Shown here: piece by piece, positions 45,546 through 55,080 of the stretch
How positions within the stretch are numbered: position 1 is the stretch's first letter
How the letters are laid out: every line of letters starts with the position of its first letter
The notes under the pieces: generated by a model
The model's input: the letters and a program-made list of their open reading frames with translations, nothing else
What the model was told of the DNA's origin: nothing
The model's database searches: none
Made by a program: the position numbers and the translations under genes
Assembly: GCA_025055795.1 (NCBI GenBank)
Contig: JANWVV010000011.1
Span: forward strand, 1-64,000
Length of the DNA: 64,000 bases
Direction of reading: 5' to 3'
Source of the DNA: Gemmataceae bacterium
GTDB taxonomy: Bacteria; Planctomycetota; Planctomycetia; Gemmatales; Gemmataceae

Positions 45546-46070
45546 CCTTCCCTATACACCCCCTATACACCGGAACCGTTACCACCGTCCCTTTAACCAT
45601 GCAGCTGGGATCACTTCATCCACCTGTCTGCATGAACATCTCAGAGCTGCAATCCCTCCGCCAAATGTCGCTATTTCCACACCCTCTACTAACTTGTTAT
45701 CGTCCCTAGGCGGTCACCACATCGTTACCATCACTTTCCCACCGAAAAAGCACTGTCTACATTTTAGGAAATCGGCTTTGCTGTGTAAAGGTCTGTAGTG
45801 ACAACGTAACTTCCAGATTTACAGGTAGTTACGAAGCAATAGTGATTTGGAAGCAACGATCGTTGTGCCCACCGCGGCTTATCATCAGGTGTTCACAAGT
45901 ATGGTTTCCCCGAACTGCCTTAATCGTCTGTTTGTCGCTTGCGGATGTTTGTGTCTTATAAAGAGATAAAAGTCTTTACAGTCGTAGAGAACGAGGCGGA
46001 AGATTTGTGAGTAATGGCGGAACGATCCTGATGATATGGTGCAAGAAGTCGTCATTGACACGGGGTAAAC
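45546..46070. other. Region upstream of dnaA, no gene seen
   Basis: 525 bp, richer in A/T than its surroundings from about 45670. Contains one DnaA-box-like ATTTCCACA at 45673-45681, perhaps for dnaA autoregulation or as part of the origin. No coding frame or RNA gene recognised. Confidence 0.45.
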
Positions 46071-47222
46071 TTATGGATGCTGCTCAGGGGGGAATTTTCG
46101 CAGACGCTGGACGGTAGCGATGATCCTGTCGGCAGCATCATCGATTTCCTGGAGGGTTTGGAGGGGGCTAAAGCTGAAGCGGACAGCGGAGCGAAGGCGT
46201 TCCGGTCCAACGTTCATCGCCTGCAGTCCAGGGCTAGGTAGGAGGGAACCACTGGAGCAAGCGGCTCCGGTTGAACAGTAGACATCGGCCAGATCCAGCG
46301 CCAAGACCAGCAGGTCGCCGCGGCAGCCGAGGAAGGAGACGTTGAGGGTATTAGGAACCACGTCGGGGGCGTCGATTTCCGGGCCGTTGAGGTAGACGGG
46401 TGCGGCACCAGCATGCAACCGGTGCCAGAGATGCCGGCGTAATCGGGCCAGGTGCTGCTGGTGTTCTGCCAGGCGTTGGTGCATCCATTCCAAGGCGGCG
46501 GTCATGGCCAGGATGAGTGCGACAGGTTCGGTGCCGGCCCGGCGGCCCTGTTGTTGCGGTCCGCCCCACAGCAGTGGCCGCAGGGGCGAGTCGCGGCGTA
46601 GCAACAACAGGCCGATGCCCGGCGGACCGCCGAACTTGTGGCCGGAGACCGCCAGGCTAGTCGCACCCAGTTGGTGGAAGTGAACGGGAATTTTCCCGAC
46701 CGCTTGGGCGGCGTCGCAATGGAGGTGCACGCCGGCGGGCAACTGGGCCGCCACTTCCGCAACAGGTTGCAAAGCCCCGGTCTCATGATGAGCAAGCATC
46801 AGGCAGACCAGACGGGTATCGGGGGGCAGGGGTTGTGGCTGGGCAGTACCGCGTGGCGTCACGGGCCACCACTGGATCTGGGCCCCCTGACGTTCTAATT
46901 CCCGTACGGGTTCGACCACGCAGGGGTGTTCCAGAGCTGTCAGCACGATCCGCTGGCCGGCCGGGGTGGAGCCCAGGGCGCCAAAAATGGCCCAATTATT
47001 CGCTTCGGTAGCACCGCTGGTGAAGTATACCTCGTCGGCAAACGCTCCAAGCAAGGCGGCCAGCCGCTCCCGGGCAGCTTCCACGGCCTGCCGAGCGGCC
47101 CGCCCCGCCCCGTGGACCGACGACGGATTGCCCGAAGGCACTAACCGCAACGCCTCCCACGCCGCCGGCACCATTGCCATTGTGGCGTTATGGTCCAGAT
47201 TGCAAACCGTCTTTGCATTCAC
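46071..47222 (-). CDS. Cysteine desulfurase (NifS/IscS family)
   Basis: PLP-dependent enzyme of 383 aa that moves sulfur from cysteine to acceptors for Fe-S clusters or tRNA thiolation; selenocysteine lyase activity is a related possibility. Class V aminotransferase features: NLDHNATMAMVPAA, FTSGATEANNWAI, HHETGALQPV, HCDAAQAVGKIPV, PLP-Lys in AVSGHKFGGPPGIG, and the active Cys in CSTGAACSSGS. The start is GTG at 47222, with AGAGGGCAACGAGG ahead. No iscU or sufE partner is adjacent. Confidence 0.92.
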   Translation of the reverse strand: MNAKTVCNLDHNATMAMVPAAWEALRLVPSGNPSSVHGAGRAARQAVEAARERLAALLGAFADEVYFTSGATEANNWAIFGALGSTPAGQRIVLTALEHPCVVEPVRELERQGAQIQWWPVTPRGTAQPQPLPPDTRLVCLMLAHHETGALQPVAEVAAQLPAGVHLHCDAAQAVGKIPVHFHQLGATSLAVSGHKFGGPPGIGLLLLRRDSPLRPLLWGGPQQQGRRAGTEPVALILAMTAALEWMHQRLAEHQQHLARLRRHLWHRLHAGAAPVYLNGPEIDAPDVVPNTLNVSFLGCRGDLLVLALDLADVYCSTGAACSSGSLLPSPGLQAMNVGPERLRSAVRFSFSPLQTLQEIDDAADRIIATVQRLRKFPPEQHP

Positions 47223-47461
47223 CCTCGTTGCCCTCTACCGGCCTGCCCGCGGTAGTTCGAATGGACCGTTTATTCTTTCTAAATTCTAAGCGTGCTTGTC
47301 GTCACAAGGCGTGCCGGTATCGACCAGGCTGGTGGATGCTGGTGGCAAACCCTGTCCGGACCGACTCCCACTCCAACGAGCCAAGAGATATGAGCGGTGA
47401 TGATTGGGATGATGAAGCTCGCGAGTACCTCCCGCCCCGGTAGATGGCAGTAGGCTAATGG

Positions 47462-50356
47462 TTAACGCTGGGGAGAAGGGGGTGGGGCGAGAGGTGGAGC
47501 GGGGTCTGCTGGTACCTCCAGAACGCGGAAAGTCTGTTCCGAAGCGAGCGGTTCCGCCTGGCTGCCACGCAACCGGACCAGTTGGGCAGAGTAGGTGCCG
47601 GCGGGTACCAAAGCCGCGGCCTGTGGTCCTTTGGCTACCGTGGCAGAGCGTAAGTCCCAGTTGAGACGATGCAAACCAGCAGTGGAGCGCGCAGGTAAGT
47701 CACGCACGGTGCGGCCCTGTGCGTCACGGATGCGGATTACCAATCGGTCTTTGTCCGGTAGCGGATCGCGGAGATAGTAGGTAATCAGAGCCCCGGCCGG
47801 TGGATTGGGTGCAGCAAACCCCCCATCACTGCGGGCAAAAGGCAACTCGGTCAGTCGCCAGGTCGGACGGATAGGCAGCAACACCGCGGGGGCAGTCCGC
47901 GTCTGAGTTGTCCAACCGCGCAGCGCGGTGTAATGATCCAGGATGAACAAGCCCCGTCCGAAGGTGGCACAAACCAGATCCCCCTCCCGTTCCTGAACGG
48001 CCAGATCACGGAAAGGGATGGGGGGCGCCCCGGGAACCCGTAACCAACGCTGACCGCTGTCGAGCGTCAGGAATAAGCCAAATTCAGTGCCAACAAACAG
48101 CAGGTCCGGGTGCTCCCGGTCGGCCAGAATGGACCAGACTACGTGCCGGTCAGGCAGATTGCCGCGCAGGCTCGTCCAGGTCCGGCCCAGATCGGTCGTT
48201 TTGAGCAGGTACGGCTGGAAGTCACCATATTGCCAGTGGTTGAAGGCCACGTACAAAGTTTGACGGTCGAGGGGGGAAAAGCACAGGTCCGATACATATG
48301 CCCCCTCAGGAACACCGGGGAAGCGGGCGATTTTCTGCCAGGTCTGGCCGTTGTTCTGGCTGATTTGTACCAGACCGTCATCAGTGCCGACGGCCAGCAG
48401 ACCCGCCTGTAGGGGGGATTCATCCAGAGCAGTGATGATACTCAGCGGTGTGGTGAAGGCATCGCGGGAGACAGCGTCCTTGCCCCAGAGCTTGCCCATT
48501 AACGGTACCTGGAGCGGATCGAGCTGCCGAGTCAGATCCGGACTGATTAGCTTCCAGGTGTTGCCCCGGTCGTCGCTCTGAAACAGGCGATTGGCTGCCA
48601 TGTACAAGCGGGTCGGGGAGTGAGGACTAATGAGGAAAGGGGCGTCCCATCCCCAGCGGAGAGGAGCGGCTGCGGAGGATGAATCCATCTTTTTGTCTGG
48701 CCCGCCGCCTTCGGCAGGATCGGTTTTGGCTTTTTTCGGCTCCTCCTTGATTTTTTTGGGCTCCTCCTGAAGGGGTGGAGATTCCTCGGTTTCATCCTTC
48801 TTTTTGGGCAGCATTTTGTCCTTGGTACCCGGCAGGCGGGGTTGAATAGGTACGGAGCGGCCGGTGACTTTGTCGATCCGTACCAGGGCACCATATTGGG
48901 AACTGACGTAAACGACGTTGGGGTTACCCGGTTCGACGCGTGGTTGCATGCCGTCACCGCCGCCATAGACTCCCCAGTCGGCGTTGCGGATGCCCACACG
49001 CCAGCGGGTGCGGGCCGGACCACCATGCGTGCCGTTGTCCTGGGAGCCGGCGTAAACGTGGTAAAACGGGACAGCGTCGTCGACGGCTACCCGGTAATAC
49101 TGGGTGGTCGGCAGATTGGTGAAGTGCCGCCAGGTCTGACCGCCGTCATAGGATTCATACAAACCACCGTCGTTGCCGCTGAGCAGGTGCAAGGGATCGC
49201 TGGGGTCGAAGGCTAGAGCATGGTGGTCGACATGGATGGGCCAGCGGAGTCGGGAAAAGGTTTTGCCCCCATCATCGGTGACCTGCACGACCGTATCCAT
49301 GATATAGAGGCGGTCGAAGCGATGAGGATCGGCGATCAGTTCACCGTAGTATTCGCCTGTTTGCACAGGGGCGGCTCCTCGTCGTTCCCAGGTTTCGCCC
49401 CCGTCTTCGGAGCGGTAGAAGGCGCCCCGTTCCTTGGCCGCTGTCTGAATGTGGGCATACACCACAGTGGGTCGCTGCGGCGAAATGGCTAGAGCGATTC
49501 GTCCCAGATCGCCTTGCGGCAAGCCTTTGGTCAGCTTGTGCCAGGTTTTGCCGCCATCGGTCGATTTGAAAATAGCACTTTCCGGGCCTCCACCAACCAG
49601 CACGCCGGTGTGCCGCCGCCGCTGGTACGAGGCGGCATACAAAACGTCTGGATTAGTCGGATCCATCACCAGATCCGTGACGCCAGTATGCTCGCTGATG
49701 GTCAGAATCGCCTTCCAGGTTTTGCCACCATCGGTCGATTTGAAGAGGCCGCGGTCGCCACCGGCCGACCATAAGGGGCCCTGCGACGCGACATACACCG
49801 TTTGTGAATCACGCGGATCGATGATAATCCGGGCGATGTGTTCCGACTGTTTCAGGCCCATGTGTTGCCAGGTTTTGCCGCCATCGGTCGATTTGTACAC
49901 CCCATCTCCATAGCCGACGCTGCGTTGCGACTGATTTTCGCCGGTGCCCACCCAGACGATCTCCGGATTGTGCGGATCGATCGCCAGGCAGCCGATGGAA
50001 TACGAGCCTTGCTGGTCAAAAATGGGTGTCCAGGTGATCCCCCGATTGGTGGTCTTCCATACGCCCCCGGAGGCGACGGCTATGTACCAGATGCTAGGCT
50101 GACGCGGATGGATCACGATGTCGCCAACACGGCCGGGTTGCAAGGCTGGTCCGATGCCCCGCAGGGATAAGGCCTGAAGATCCTTTTCCGTCAGTTCGTT
50201 CAGCCCGGAGCGGGGCGGGGGTGCTACGGCCGGTTCATTCCCCGGGGGCGTTCCCTGCTCCCCTGCTTGTCCTCGATACCCTAGCAATCCGCCCAAGCCC
50301 AGCAGCAACACGCTCCAGAATGGCCACCGCCGTGCTACTTCTTTGCGTCTTGGCAT
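47462..50356 (-). CDS. Exported Asp-box (sortilin/VPS10-like) beta-propeller protein
   Basis: Secreted protein of 964 aa. A signal peptide (PFWSVLLLGLGGLLGYRGQA) is followed by at least ten Asp-box repeats of the S-x-D-x-G-x-T-W type: KSTDGGKTWQ, KSTDGGKTWK, KSTDGGKTWH, RSEDGGETWE, ESYDGGQTWR, QSDDRGNTWK, ISQNNGQTWQ, KTTDLGRTWT. These form one or two ten-bladed/seven-bladed propellers like sortilin or xyloglucanase. A Lys/Glu/Pro-rich insertion (about residues 515-560) splits the propeller. The C-terminal part (LPDKDRLVIRIRDAQGRTVR) is a beta-sandwich-like extension. No catalytic residues are identified, so a binding role is as likely as hydrolysis. ATG 50356 follows GGAAGGGGG. Confidence 0.85.
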   Translation of the reverse strand: MPRRKEVARRWPFWSVLLLGLGGLLGYRGQAGEQGTPPGNEPAVAPPPRSGLNELTEKDLQALSLRGIGPALQPGRVGDIVIHPRQPSIWYIAVASGGVWKTTNRGITWTPIFDQQGSYSIGCLAIDPHNPEIVWVGTGENQSQRSVGYGDGVYKSTDGGKTWQHMGLKQSEHIARIIIDPRDSQTVYVASQGPLWSAGGDRGLFKSTDGGKTWKAILTISEHTGVTDLVMDPTNPDVLYAASYQRRRHTGVLVGGGPESAIFKSTDGGKTWHKLTKGLPQGDLGRIALAISPQRPTVVYAHIQTAAKERGAFYRSEDGGETWERRGAAPVQTGEYYGELIADPHRFDRLYIMDTVVQVTDDGGKTFSRLRWPIHVDHHALAFDPSDPLHLLSGNDGGLYESYDGGQTWRHFTNLPTTQYYRVAVDDAVPFYHVYAGSQDNGTHGGPARTRWRVGIRNADWGVYGGGDGMQPRVEPGNPNVVYVSSQYGALVRIDKVTGRSVPIQPRLPGTKDKMLPKKKDETEESPPLQEEPKKIKEEPKKAKTDPAEGGGPDKKMDSSSAAAPLRWGWDAPFLISPHSPTRLYMAANRLFQSDDRGNTWKLISPDLTRQLDPLQVPLMGKLWGKDAVSRDAFTTPLSIITALDESPLQAGLLAVGTDDGLVQISQNNGQTWQKIARFPGVPEGAYVSDLCFSPLDRQTLYVAFNHWQYGDFQPYLLKTTDLGRTWTSLRGNLPDRHVVWSILADREHPDLLFVGTEFGLFLTLDSGQRWLRVPGAPPIPFRDLAVQEREGDLVCATFGRGLFILDHYTALRGWTTQTRTAPAVLLPIRPTWRLTELPFARSDGGFAAPNPPAGALITYYLRDPLPDKDRLVIRIRDAQGRTVRDLPARSTAGLHRLNWDLRSATVAKGPQAAALVPAGTYSAQLVRLRGSQAEPLASEQTFRVLEVPADPAPPLAPPPSPQR

Positions 50357-51008
50357 GCTCGCCCCCTTCCCCACGCAACTCAGGCACCGCTCCCGTCGTT
50401 ATCCCCACGCCGTCAGGCACTTAAAGCTGTCCCTGCTCTGTTTGCCAGTAAATCCATCGATTTGACGTCAGCATAGACCGATTGACCCATAGAGCGAAGC
50501 CGGAAAGTCAAAAAAATGGGCCCGTTGTGCCGCTAATCGTTTCAGTGAACGACACTCCCACAGATCAGGACATGGCTCTCGTCTGACACGCGTAAGCCGC
50601 TGCGGAAACCACCGTCATAACCGAAGTCGCCACCATCGGCAGGGCGGATCGGACAAGGATAGACCTGATCAAACAAGTGGTCGGCTCGCAACTGGTCCGT
50701 CGGGTTGGCAGGTCGGATTGCCAGACAACTGGCCAAGGAACCGCTTGAAAGCCTCGGCTCGAGTTATACTTTTTCCTGCACCTGCTGCACAGGCCGTTCT
50801 CCCCGCGGAGGGGTGCAGGGAGTGTTTTGCCTGAGCTGGCCCGCACCAGAAGGAAAAAGGCCCGACCCGGGTGTTGCAGATCAGGGGCGGTCCCACAGGG
50901 GCGGACAGTGTGCCGGCACGGATTTGACTTTGCTCCAAATGTTGTCAAGAAACGGCTGATGCAACCTCTGATGGGGTGAACGTGCGAAGGCACGAGGAGG
51001 AGTTCGTT
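50357..51008. other. Divergent intergenic region with leader of small gene
   Basis: About 650 bp. TTGACT at about 50926-50931 followed after 17 bp by AAGAAA is a weak promoter candidate for the small basic protein gene. GTGC/GCAC near 50981-50992 could form a 4-bp hairpin just before the ribosome site. No other gene seen. Confidence 0.4.
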
Positions 51009-51113
51009 ATGGGAATCCTGCACAAGCCCAAGAGTGTGCGTAACCGTCACAAAAAGCGTCGGAAGGCTCGGTTATACAAGCTACGCGGTGTGAAAAAGTG
51101 CAAGCGACGCTAG
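51009..51113 (+). CDS. 34-aa very basic small protein
   Basis: Tiny open frame encoding MGILHKPKSVRNRHKKRRKA followed by RLYKLRGVKKCKRR, about half Lys/Arg. The strong ribosome site GAGGAGGAGTTCGTT just upstream and the isolated promoter-bearing region argue that it is real. Composition suggests an RNA- or ribosome-bound protein, like the small bS22/AURKAIP1-COX24-type or THX ribosomal proteins, but I cannot assign it to one. It is tail to tail with the RraA-like gene. Confidence 0.65.
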   Translation: MGILHKPKSVRNRHKKRRKARLYKLRGVKKCKRR

Positions 51114-51185
51114 CCGGGAAGGTTGCATCGCGATTGTCCGGGTTTGCGGAGGGTCTCGTCGAGCCACCCTGGAGGTTAGAGGAAA

Positions 51186-51929
51186 TCAGATGATTTGAAG
51201 GCGTGCGGTGCGTTCGCGGAGCTTTTTGCCCAGTTCGTGGAGGCGGCGTTTGCATTCGTCGCGGGCCTTGGCAAATCCCGTTGGGGTGACATTGCCGGCC
51301 TGGAGGTATTCCAGGATGACGGCCTCGGCCGCCATGAACTCGGGGCATGCCTCGGCCACCCAGCCGGCCAGCTCCACGGGGATAGTCGTTACGCCATTGC
51401 GGTCGCCGTGGAGCAAGTCACCGGGGTGGACCCACACGCCGCCGACCCGCACGGGGCAATCCAGGGCGACAATCTGCGTATAGCCGTGCGAACAGATGGT
51501 CCCACTAGTGAAACAGGGAAAGTGCAGCTTTTCGATCTGATCGAGGTCCCGACCTGCACCACTAGTAATGATCCCCACACAGCCGAAGGCTTTGTAGGTG
51601 GCGCACATGACTTCGCCGAAGGTGGCCGCTACGGGGGGATCGTCCAAGTCCTGGAACACCACGACCTTGGGACCATCCTGGGTGGCGATCCGCTCCACCT
51701 GTTCGCTGAGCCCCATGTAGGTATCACCGCTGCGAGGCGGAGCAGCTGCCCGAAACGTCGCCGTAGTCGCAAACCCCACCATCGGTGGTAAATGGGGAAA
51801 ACAAGCCCGGATCCGACCATCCATGTAACCGGCCGTCCGTGGTCGGTACTCGAACAGTTCAAGCACGTTGCACACCGTGGGGGTATCGAACTGCCGTAAC
51901 CGGTTCAGTACGTCCTCGGAAACACGCAT
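51186..51929 (-). CDS. RraA-like protein (HMG aldolase/RraA family)
   Basis: Protein of 247 aa with the RraA fold. Key features: FDTPTVCNVLELF at the N-terminus, GEVMCATYKAFGCVGIITSG, then GAGRDLDQI with the conserved Arg-Asp, and the metal-site region VHPGDLLHGDRNGVTTIP. Relatives are 4-hydroxy-4-methyl-2-oxoglutarate aldolase/oxaloacetate decarboxylase, or the RNase E regulator RraA. A helical C-terminal extension (CKRRLHELGKKLRERTARLQ) exceeds the RraA core. AAGGAGAGGCCAGC precedes ATG 51929; a longer frame to 52295 overlaps the divergent gene and is not credible. Confidence 0.85.
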   Translation of the reverse strand: MRVSEDVLNRLRQFDTPTVCNVLELFEYRPRTAGYMDGRIRACFPHLPPMVGFATTATFRAAAPPRSGDTYMGLSEQVERIATQDGPKVVVFQDLDDPPVAATFGEVMCATYKAFGCVGIITSGAGRDLDQIEKLHFPCFTSGTICSHGYTQIVALDCPVRVGGVWVHPGDLLHGDRNGVTTIPVELAGWVAEACPEFMAAEAVILEYLQAGNVTPTGFAKARDECKRRLHELGKKLRERTARLQII

Positions 51930-52119
51930 GCTGGCCTCTCCTTGGGAATAGACGTTGTCAGCCCGCTGATTTTTCACCCCTTTTATATTGCACCTTCGCT
52001 GCTGGGAGTGTATGGTAAACAGTAACGACTGGCGTAATGCCGGTCGTTCCCGCCTGAATACGCTTCCCGCCTTGACGTTCGTCCCCCGGATCGTGTCGTT
52101 GGAAGGAGGGGATCCCGCC

Positions 52120-53469
52120 ATGCTTCGCATTCCCATCGGTACGACGCGTTTTTGTGATGGTATCAGTCGCCGGGCGTTTCTGCAGATCGGTGCTTTTTCT
52201 TTTGGGGCGATCCAGTGGACACTGCGCGATCTGTTGCGAGCGGAAGCGGCCCAGGACCCGTTTCCGCGGACCCGGCACAAAGGACTGATCCACATCTTTC
52301 TAGGTGGCGGTCCCCCTCACCAGGACATGTGGGACATCAAGACGGAGGCTCCGGCGGAAATCCGTGGGGAGTTCAAGCCGATCGCCACCAGTGTGCCCGG
52401 GATCCAGATCGGCGAATGTTTCCCACGGATTGCTCGCCTGGCCCATAAGTTCGTGTTTGTCCGCAGTGTGGTTGGCCTGCACGATCGGCACGACGCGATC
52501 ATGTGTACCACGGGCTGGCCGGCCAGTTCACTAGCTAATATGGGCGGCCGGCCGAGCATTGGCAGCGTCGTGGCCCGCTTGCAGGGACCGGTTGACCCCA
52601 GCGTGCCTCCTTTCATCGGTCTGGCCGAACGGACCCAGCACGTCCCCTGGAGCGATCCCGGCCAGCCGGGATTCCTCGGCCCTACCTTCGCTGCTTTCAA
52701 GCCGAGCGGACCCGACCTGGCCAATATGGTCCTCAACACGGCCAACCGCGATCACCTGCCTGACCGCAAAACCCTGTTGCAGGCTTTCGACAACCTCAAG
52801 CGGCAACTGGACTATTCCGGCACGCTGGAGGCCGCTGACAGCCACACCCAACGCGCCTTCGAAATTCTCACCTCGTCCAAACTGGTGGAAGCCCTCGATC
52901 TATCCCGGGAAAGCCCGAAGGTCCGCGAACGCTACGGCGACGGCAAACCGTTCCAGTACCAATACGATGGGGCCCCCACTGTCAACGAGCATTTGCTGAT
53001 TGCCCGACGCCTGATTGAAGCGGGTGCCCGCGTCGTCTCCCTCAGTTATGGTCGTTGGGATAGCCACGGCCAGAACTTTGCTTTGGTCCGCGACCATGGT
53101 AGCAAGCTCGACCAGTGCCTGACCGCTCTGGTCGAGGACCTGGAAGTTCGCGGCCTGCTCAACGACGTGACGGTGATTGCTTGGGGCGAGTTTGGCCGAA
53201 CACCACGGATCAACAAGGACGCCGGCCGGGATCACTGGGCTCCCGTCAGTTGTGCCATCCTCGCCGGCGGCGGCATGCGCACCGGTCAGGTCATCGGCAG
53301 CACCGACCGTACAGGCGGCTACGCTAAGGACCGGCCTGTGCACTACTCCGAAATCGTGGCCACTCTCTACCACAACCTCGGCCTGGATCCGTCCACCACC
53401 ACTGTCCTGGACCCCACAGGCCGGCCCCAGCACCTGGTCGAAGCCAAACCGCTACCCGAGGTAATATAA
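52120..53469 (+). CDS. DUF1501 family protein with Tat signal
   Basis: Exported protein of 449 aa. A twin-arginine signal (SRRAFLQIGAFSFGAIQWTL) is followed by the DUF1501 domain, an alkaline-phosphatase/sulfatase-like fold abundant in Planctomycetes: LIHIFLGGGPPHQDMWDIKT (metal-binding His/Asp region), VGLHDRHDAIMCTTGW, SLSYGRWDSHGQNF, VIAWGEFGRTPRINKDAGRD and DHWAPVSCAILAGGGM. Substrate is unknown. In many planctomycetes a DUF1549/DUF1553 partner is adjacent; none is here. Start 52120 follows GGAAGGAGGGGATCCCGCC. Confidence 0.93.
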   Translation: MLRIPIGTTRFCDGISRRAFLQIGAFSFGAIQWTLRDLLRAEAAQDPFPRTRHKGLIHIFLGGGPPHQDMWDIKTEAPAEIRGEFKPIATSVPGIQIGECFPRIARLAHKFVFVRSVVGLHDRHDAIMCTTGWPASSLANMGGRPSIGSVVARLQGPVDPSVPPFIGLAERTQHVPWSDPGQPGFLGPTFAAFKPSGPDLANMVLNTANRDHLPDRKTLLQAFDNLKRQLDYSGTLEAADSHTQRAFEILTSSKLVEALDLSRESPKVRERYGDGKPFQYQYDGAPTVNEHLLIARRLIEAGARVVSLSYGRWDSHGQNFALVRDHGSKLDQCLTALVEDLEVRGLLNDVTVIAWGEFGRTPRINKDAGRDHWAPVSCAILAGGGMRTGQVIGSTDRTGGYAKDRPVHYSEIVATLYHNLGLDPSTTTVLDPTGRPQHLVEAKPLPEVI

Positions 53470-53685
53470 GACCGCCCCCTCCGGCAGACCTGTAAGAGAA
53501 ATCATCACTCCACTACGGCAGACCGAGTCGAGTTGGCGATAGAGCAGGTAGACCGGGAACAGGCCGGTGCTTCCTGCTATGCGGTCCATCGCGGTATACA
53601 GGCACGGCAGTGTGTTGACCTGGTCAAGTCCGTAGATCGGGCGATCCCTGGGCCCCACAGTAGTGCAGGCGGAAACGGAACCAAA

Positions 53686-55080
53686 CTAGTCGCCACGGAG
53701 CTTAAGGTTGTACTGAGCCAGTTTTTCGCGGACTTCCTTGAGGGAAGTCTGGCCGAAGTTTTTTGCTTCCAGCAGTTCGTCGGCACTGCGTTGGATCAGT
53801 TCGCCCAGGGTGGTAATGCCCAGCCGGTTCATGCACTTGCGGGCACGCACGGAAAGGTTGAGTTCGGTAACGGGCTTGTTAAGCAGGGCTTGTTCTTCGG
53901 GGGATAGGTGCTGTTGTTGCAGCAAGCGGTGGCGCGGATCGTATTGCTGACCCTGCTCCAGCGACTGGCCGATACGCAGGCCTTTGCTGGCCATAATCTG
54001 GCGGATCTCCTGCAAGGAGGTTTCGCCGAAATTTTTGCTGGCCAGCAGTTGGGCTTCGGTGACGCGGGTCAGGTCGCCGAGCGTTTTGATGTTGAGTCGT
54101 TTCAGGCAATTGCGGGCACGCACCGACAGTTCGAAATCGGTGACCGGAATTTCCAGAACCTGCCGGAATTGCTGGGTCAGTTGGTCCTCTTCGGGACTGA
54201 AGTACATGGATTGGGACGCTTCGGCGTCTTTGAGGAACAGGCGGGCCCGGGCATCACGCGGATCCAGTTTGTATAGCTGGCGGAAACAGGCCACAGCCTT
54301 GTCATACTTTTCGTTATCCTCGTAGAGGATGCCCAGGTTGTAGAGCACCCCTTTCCCCAGGGGTGGATATTTCAGGCAGCGTTCGTAGTAGGCGATGGCG
54401 TCGTCGTCGTTGCCTTGCTGATCGTTCAGCCAGCCCAGGCGGAAGAGGGCTCCGGCATGGCGGGGGTCCAGTTCTACTGCGCGTTCGTAAGCCCGAGCCG
54501 CCCGCAGGCGGTCGCCTTCGGCTTCGGCAACGGCCCCTTCCTGGTAATAGTACTCGGCGTTGTGCGCGGCCGAGTCCTTCAGACGGGCCAGAATGGCCTT
54601 GGCTTCGCTCAGCCGGCCCTGCAGACGCAGAATGCCGGCCTTTTGTAATTGGGCTTGCTGGGCGGCATAACCGGCCTTTTCGGCCCGGTCGAAGGCGGTG
54701 TAGGCGGCCTCCAGGTGATCGCCAGGAGTGGACAACTCGCTTTGTGTTTGAGCCTGAGCCAGGAATAAATGGGCTAGACCCAGATAGTAAAACGCCAGTG
54801 GACCTTCTGTCTTGTTCAGATATTCGATAGCGCGGGCCATGTGACCCAGATAGTAGTGGACAATTCCTAGTTTCAGGTAAAGTTTTTTCTGTTGGGGGGC
54901 AGCCGCTGTGGCTAAGCGCTTGTGGAGAGCCTCTGCGATGTCCCGTAAAGCGCGGAGCTGGTTAGGGCCCTGAGCCAGGCCATCCCGCAGCCGGCTGACC
55001 ATTCCCCCTTCGAAGTCCTCACGCTCCAGCAGTAGCGCCCGCAAGTCGATCATCGGTTCCGTGGTAGTGGCGAATGCCAT
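53686..55080 (-). CDS. TPR protein with two RNA-polymerase alpha-CTD domains
   Basis: Protein of 464 aa. The N-terminal two thirds are TPR-like helical repeats (YLKLGIVHYYLGHMARAIEY, AARAYERAVELDPRHAGALF, AIAYYERCLKYPPLGKGVLY, KAVACFRQLYKLDPRDARAR). Two tandem copies of the alpha C-terminal domain follow. The first has FELSVRARNCLKRLNIKTLG and NFGETSLQEIRQIMASKGL; the second LNLSVRARKCMNRLGITTLG and NFGQTSLKEVREKLAQ. In E. coli alpha-CTD, R265 and N268 contact UP-element DNA: both residues remain in copy one, but the Asn is Lys in copy two. It may tie a TPR scaffold to transcription; function is unknown. The start at 55080 follows GAGGGAGCC; 55140 is an alternative. Confidence 0.88.
   Translation of the reverse strand: MAFATTTEPMIDLRALLLEREDFEGGMVSRLRDGLAQGPNQLRALRDIAEALHKRLATAAAPQQKKLYLKLGIVHYYLGHMARAIEYLNKTEGPLAFYYLGLAHLFLAQAQTQSELSTPGDHLEAAYTAFDRAEKAGYAAQQAQLQKAGILRLQGRLSEAKAILARLKDSAAHNAEYYYQEGAVAEAEGDRLRAARAYERAVELDPRHAGALFRLGWLNDQQGNDDDAIAYYERCLKYPPLGKGVLYNLGILYEDNEKYDKAVACFRQLYKLDPRDARARLFLKDAEASQSMYFSPEEDQLTQQFRQVLEIPVTDFELSVRARNCLKRLNIKTLGDLTRVTEAQLLASKNFGETSLQEIRQIMASKGLRIGQSLEQGQQYDPRHRLLQQQHLSPEEQALLNKPVTELNLSVRARKCMNRLGITTLGELIQRSADELLEAKNFGQTSLKEVREKLAQYNLKLRGD

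Noticed and set aside
49541-49900. Three near-identical stretches of about 28 bp (around 49541, 49716 and 49867) that look like spaced repeats
   Set aside because: They are in-frame Asp-box repeats of the propeller gene, with unequal spacing (about 175 and 150 bp) and coding sequence between, so not a CRISPR array.
51930-52295. N-terminal extension of the RraA-like gene to 52295
   Set aside because: It would overlap the divergent DUF1501 gene, and a strong ribosome site supports the start at 51929.
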